8,161 nucleotides of DNA from Flavobacteriales bacterium. GTDB taxonomy: Bacteria > Bacteroidota > Bacteroidia > Flavobacteriales > BACL11. Shown piece after piece: positions 6,829 through 8,161 of this stretch. The DNA is taken from the NCBI GenBank assembly GCA_018675825.1, contig JABGXK010000256.1:1-8161 (forward strand), in the 5' to 3' direction. The position numbers and the translations under genes were made by a program. The notes beneath the pieces are model-generated. The model searched no databases, had not been told where the DNA came from, and saw only the letters and a list, made by a program, of their open reading frames with translations. Numbering within the stretch: the first letter of the stretch is position 1; each line of letters begins with the position of its first letter.

Positions 6829-7830
6829 ATGAATCTACAAGATAGAATTCTTCTGTTTTCTGCATTAGGGGATCAAATTAAGAGAGATCCTAATATTTTT
6901 TTTGAAGATAGCTTAAATAATGCAAAGATTTCAAATTCTTGGTTTACAAAAGATAATATAGATGTTTCGGTATCTTCAATACTTAAGTTCTTAGAATTTA
7001 ATAATCTTTTAGAATGGGTGTCTAATTATTCTTTTATTAATAAGGATATTAAGTCAATTCTTATAATTATGGCAGGCAACATTCCTTTTGTTGGTTTACA
7101 TGACTTAATATGCGTTTTAATATCTGGAAATAAAGCAATTGTTAAAATGTCATCAAAGGATAATATATTAATTGAAACTATCATTAATAACCTTATTCTA
7201 TTAGAACCAAAAATGAAGGATTTTATATTAATTACTAAAGATGTTGTTAAAGCTAATTTTGATGCAATTATTGCTACTGGTTCTGATAATTCTTCAAAGT
7301 ATTTCGATTATTATTTTAAATCTACTAATTCTATAATTAGAAAGAATAGAAGGTCAATTGCGATTCTTGATGGAACTGAGTCTGATCTAGAATTAAATGG
7401 CCTAGCTGATGATGTGTTCTTATATTTTGGTCTTGGCTGCAGAAGTGTTTCAAAATTATTTTTACCAGTTAATTACGATTTAGATAAATTACTTAAAGCT
7501 CTTTTAAAATATAGTGATGTTATTAATCATCAAAAATATTCTAACAATTATGATTATAATAAAACAATATATTTAATGAATAAAGAGAATATTTTAGATA
7601 ATGGATTTATTTTACTCAAAGAAGATGTTTCTATACAATCTCCTATTTCTATGCTTTTTTATGAATTTTATAATAGTAGGAGTGAACTTGACAAGTATAT
7701 TAATGATAATAGTAATTTATTTCAGTGTATAATTTCAAAAAACGATATAGATTTTGGGCAATCACAATTTCCAAAATTAGATGACTATGCTGATAACATT
7801 GATACTTTAGAGTTTTTATCTAAACTTTAG
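6829..7830 (+). CDS. LuxC-family acyl-CoA reductase
   Basis: This aldehyde dehydrogenase-superfamily enzyme is related to LuxC, which reduces activated fatty acyl groups to aldehydes with NADPH. The product has 333 residues from the ATG at 6829; the TTG three bases upstream is in frame but unlikely to be the start. Visible features (numbered from that ATG) are IIMAGNIPFVGLHD (79-92), ISGNKAIVKMSS (98-109), the nucleotide-binding ATGSDNSSKYFDYYF (149-163), IIRKNRRSIAIL (169-180), the catalytic-cysteine motif YFGLGCRSVSKLFLP (199-213) with C204, NNYDYNK (239-245), LKEDVSIQSPI (263-273), and FGQSQFP before the C-terminal YADNIDTLEFL. There is no luxD or luxE partner and no luciferase, so bioluminescence is not implied. 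The substrate is unknown; the flavobacterial group of this family is common and uncharacterised. The stop overlaps the convergent beta-helix gene by 4 bp. Confidence 0.9.
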   Translation: MNLQDRILLFSALGDQIKRDPNIFFEDSLNNAKISNSWFTKDNIDVSVSSILKFLEFNNLLEWVSNYSFINKDIKSILIIMAGNIPFVGLHDLICVLISGNKAIVKMSSKDNILIETIINNLILLEPKMKDFILITKDVVKANFDAIIATGSDNSSKYFDYYFKSTNSIIRKNRRSIAILDGTESDLELNGLADDVFLYFGLGCRSVSKLFLPVNYDLDKLLKALLKYSDVINHQKYSNNYDYNKTIYLMNKENILDNGFILLKEDVSIQSPISMLFYEFYNSRSELDKYINDNSNLFQCIISKNDIDFGQSQFPKLDDYADNIDTLEFLSKL

Positions 7831-8161
7831 TCTTCAGCTTCAAATGCGCCTATTTCAGGTGGATTACTTCTAAGTTTTTCGGCTAAATCAAAAGAAAGAT
7901 TATTGTTTTGCGTTATCTGAAAATTACCAAAATTTTTGGCAGGAGAATTTGCATCAAGGTTAAAATTATCTTCCAAGTGATCTATAAAAATTGGATCAGA
8001 ATTTTTAATAATATTAATATAGTTATTTGTTGAGGTATTAATATTTGGATCAATTTTTATTAAAGAATGATCAAATGTGTAAAAAAAGTCTCCATTTATA
8101 TTTTCATCAAAACTTATTTCAGTACTTAAAGAACCATATATAATACAATTTCCAAAATATA
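7827..8161 (-). CDS. C-terminal part of a beta-helix type surface/secreted protein (runs off right edge)
   Basis: The minus strand is open from the right edge to the TAA at 7827-7829, giving the last 110 residues. They read YFGNCIIYGS at the start, then FYTFDHSLIKID (27-38), NSDPIFIDHLEDNFNLD (53-69), NSPAKNFG (71-78) and the terminus NPPEIGAFEAED (99-110). The combination 'NCII.G', 'DP.F.D....F.L...SPA...G' and a terminal D/E-IGAFE/YE is characteristic of Bacteroidota right-handed parallel beta-helix (choice-of-anchor Q-like) proteins, which are exported, often as lipoproteins. The N-terminus, signal peptide and any enzymatic part are outside the window, so function cannot be stated. It overlaps the stop of the acyl-CoA reductase gene by 4 bp (tail to tail). 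Confidence 0.78.
   Translation of the reverse strand, partial: YFGNCIIYGSLSTEISFDENINGDFFYTFDHSLIKIDPNINTSTNNYINIIKNSDPIFIDHLEDNFNLDANSPAKNFGNFQITQNNNLSFDLAEKLRSNPPEIGAFEAED

Noticed and set aside
1..8161. CRISPR array, insertion sequence, tRNA/rRNA, defence or phage module
   Set aside because: No repeated spacer-like units, terminal inverted repeats, transposase or integrase motifs, or cloverleaf-forming sequences were seen; every gene fits an ordinary chromosomal context.

Overview
The window is very AT-rich (roughly a quarter G+C by eye) and densely coding. It looks like a marine-type Flavobacteriia (Bacteroidota) chromosome. The evidence is: recognisable flavobacterial versions of urocanate hydratase, DUF5522, the ACC deaminase/D-cysteine desulfhydrase family, LuxC-type acyl-CoA reductase and RNase HII; signal peptides ending in the ...S-Q form common in this phylum; starts without clear Shine-Dalgarno sequences; and matches to the Bacteroidota -7 promoter consensus TAnnTTTG. 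Very short or negative intergenic distances suggest a streamlined genome.

Layout. On the left, a minus-strand pair holds a small DUF5522 cysteine-motif protein (648-824) and, overlapping its 3' end, the N-terminal 223 residues of an animal-type urocanate hydratase (hutU, cut by the left edge, probable GTG start at 670). Head-to-head with this pair, on the plus strand, lie a PLP-dependent ACC deaminase/D-cysteine desulfhydrase homologue (849-1736) and a secreted GH73 glucosaminidase with an unusual beta-barrel-like C-terminus (1811-2686). The glucosaminidase gene converges on, and overlaps by 21 bp, a minus-strand operon. Read in transcription order, that operon is a secreted protein of unknown function (5889-6776), RNase HII (rnhB, 5257-5889) and a large membrane-anchored DUF3352-like protein with a C-terminal beta-propeller-like repeat (2666-5254). 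Divergent from this operon is a LuxC-family acyl-CoA reductase (6829-7830). Its stop overlaps the 3' end of a minus-strand gene entering from the right edge, whose product ends in the IGAFE-type terminus typical of Bacteroidota parallel beta-helix surface proteins.

The genes do not form one obvious pathway. They are amino-acid catabolism (hutU, ACC deaminase family), envelope maintenance (GH73 hydrolase, two exported proteins of unknown function, the beta-helix protein), genome maintenance (rnhB) and fatty-acyl metabolism (LuxC-like). I see no mobile element, CRISPR array, RNA gene, phage gene or convincing defence system, and no gene-free stretch over 100 bp. The most unusual items are the barrel-like tail on the GH73 enzyme, the propeller repeat in the 862-residue protein, the hydrophobic tail on RNase HII, and the tight divergent and convergent gene junctions.
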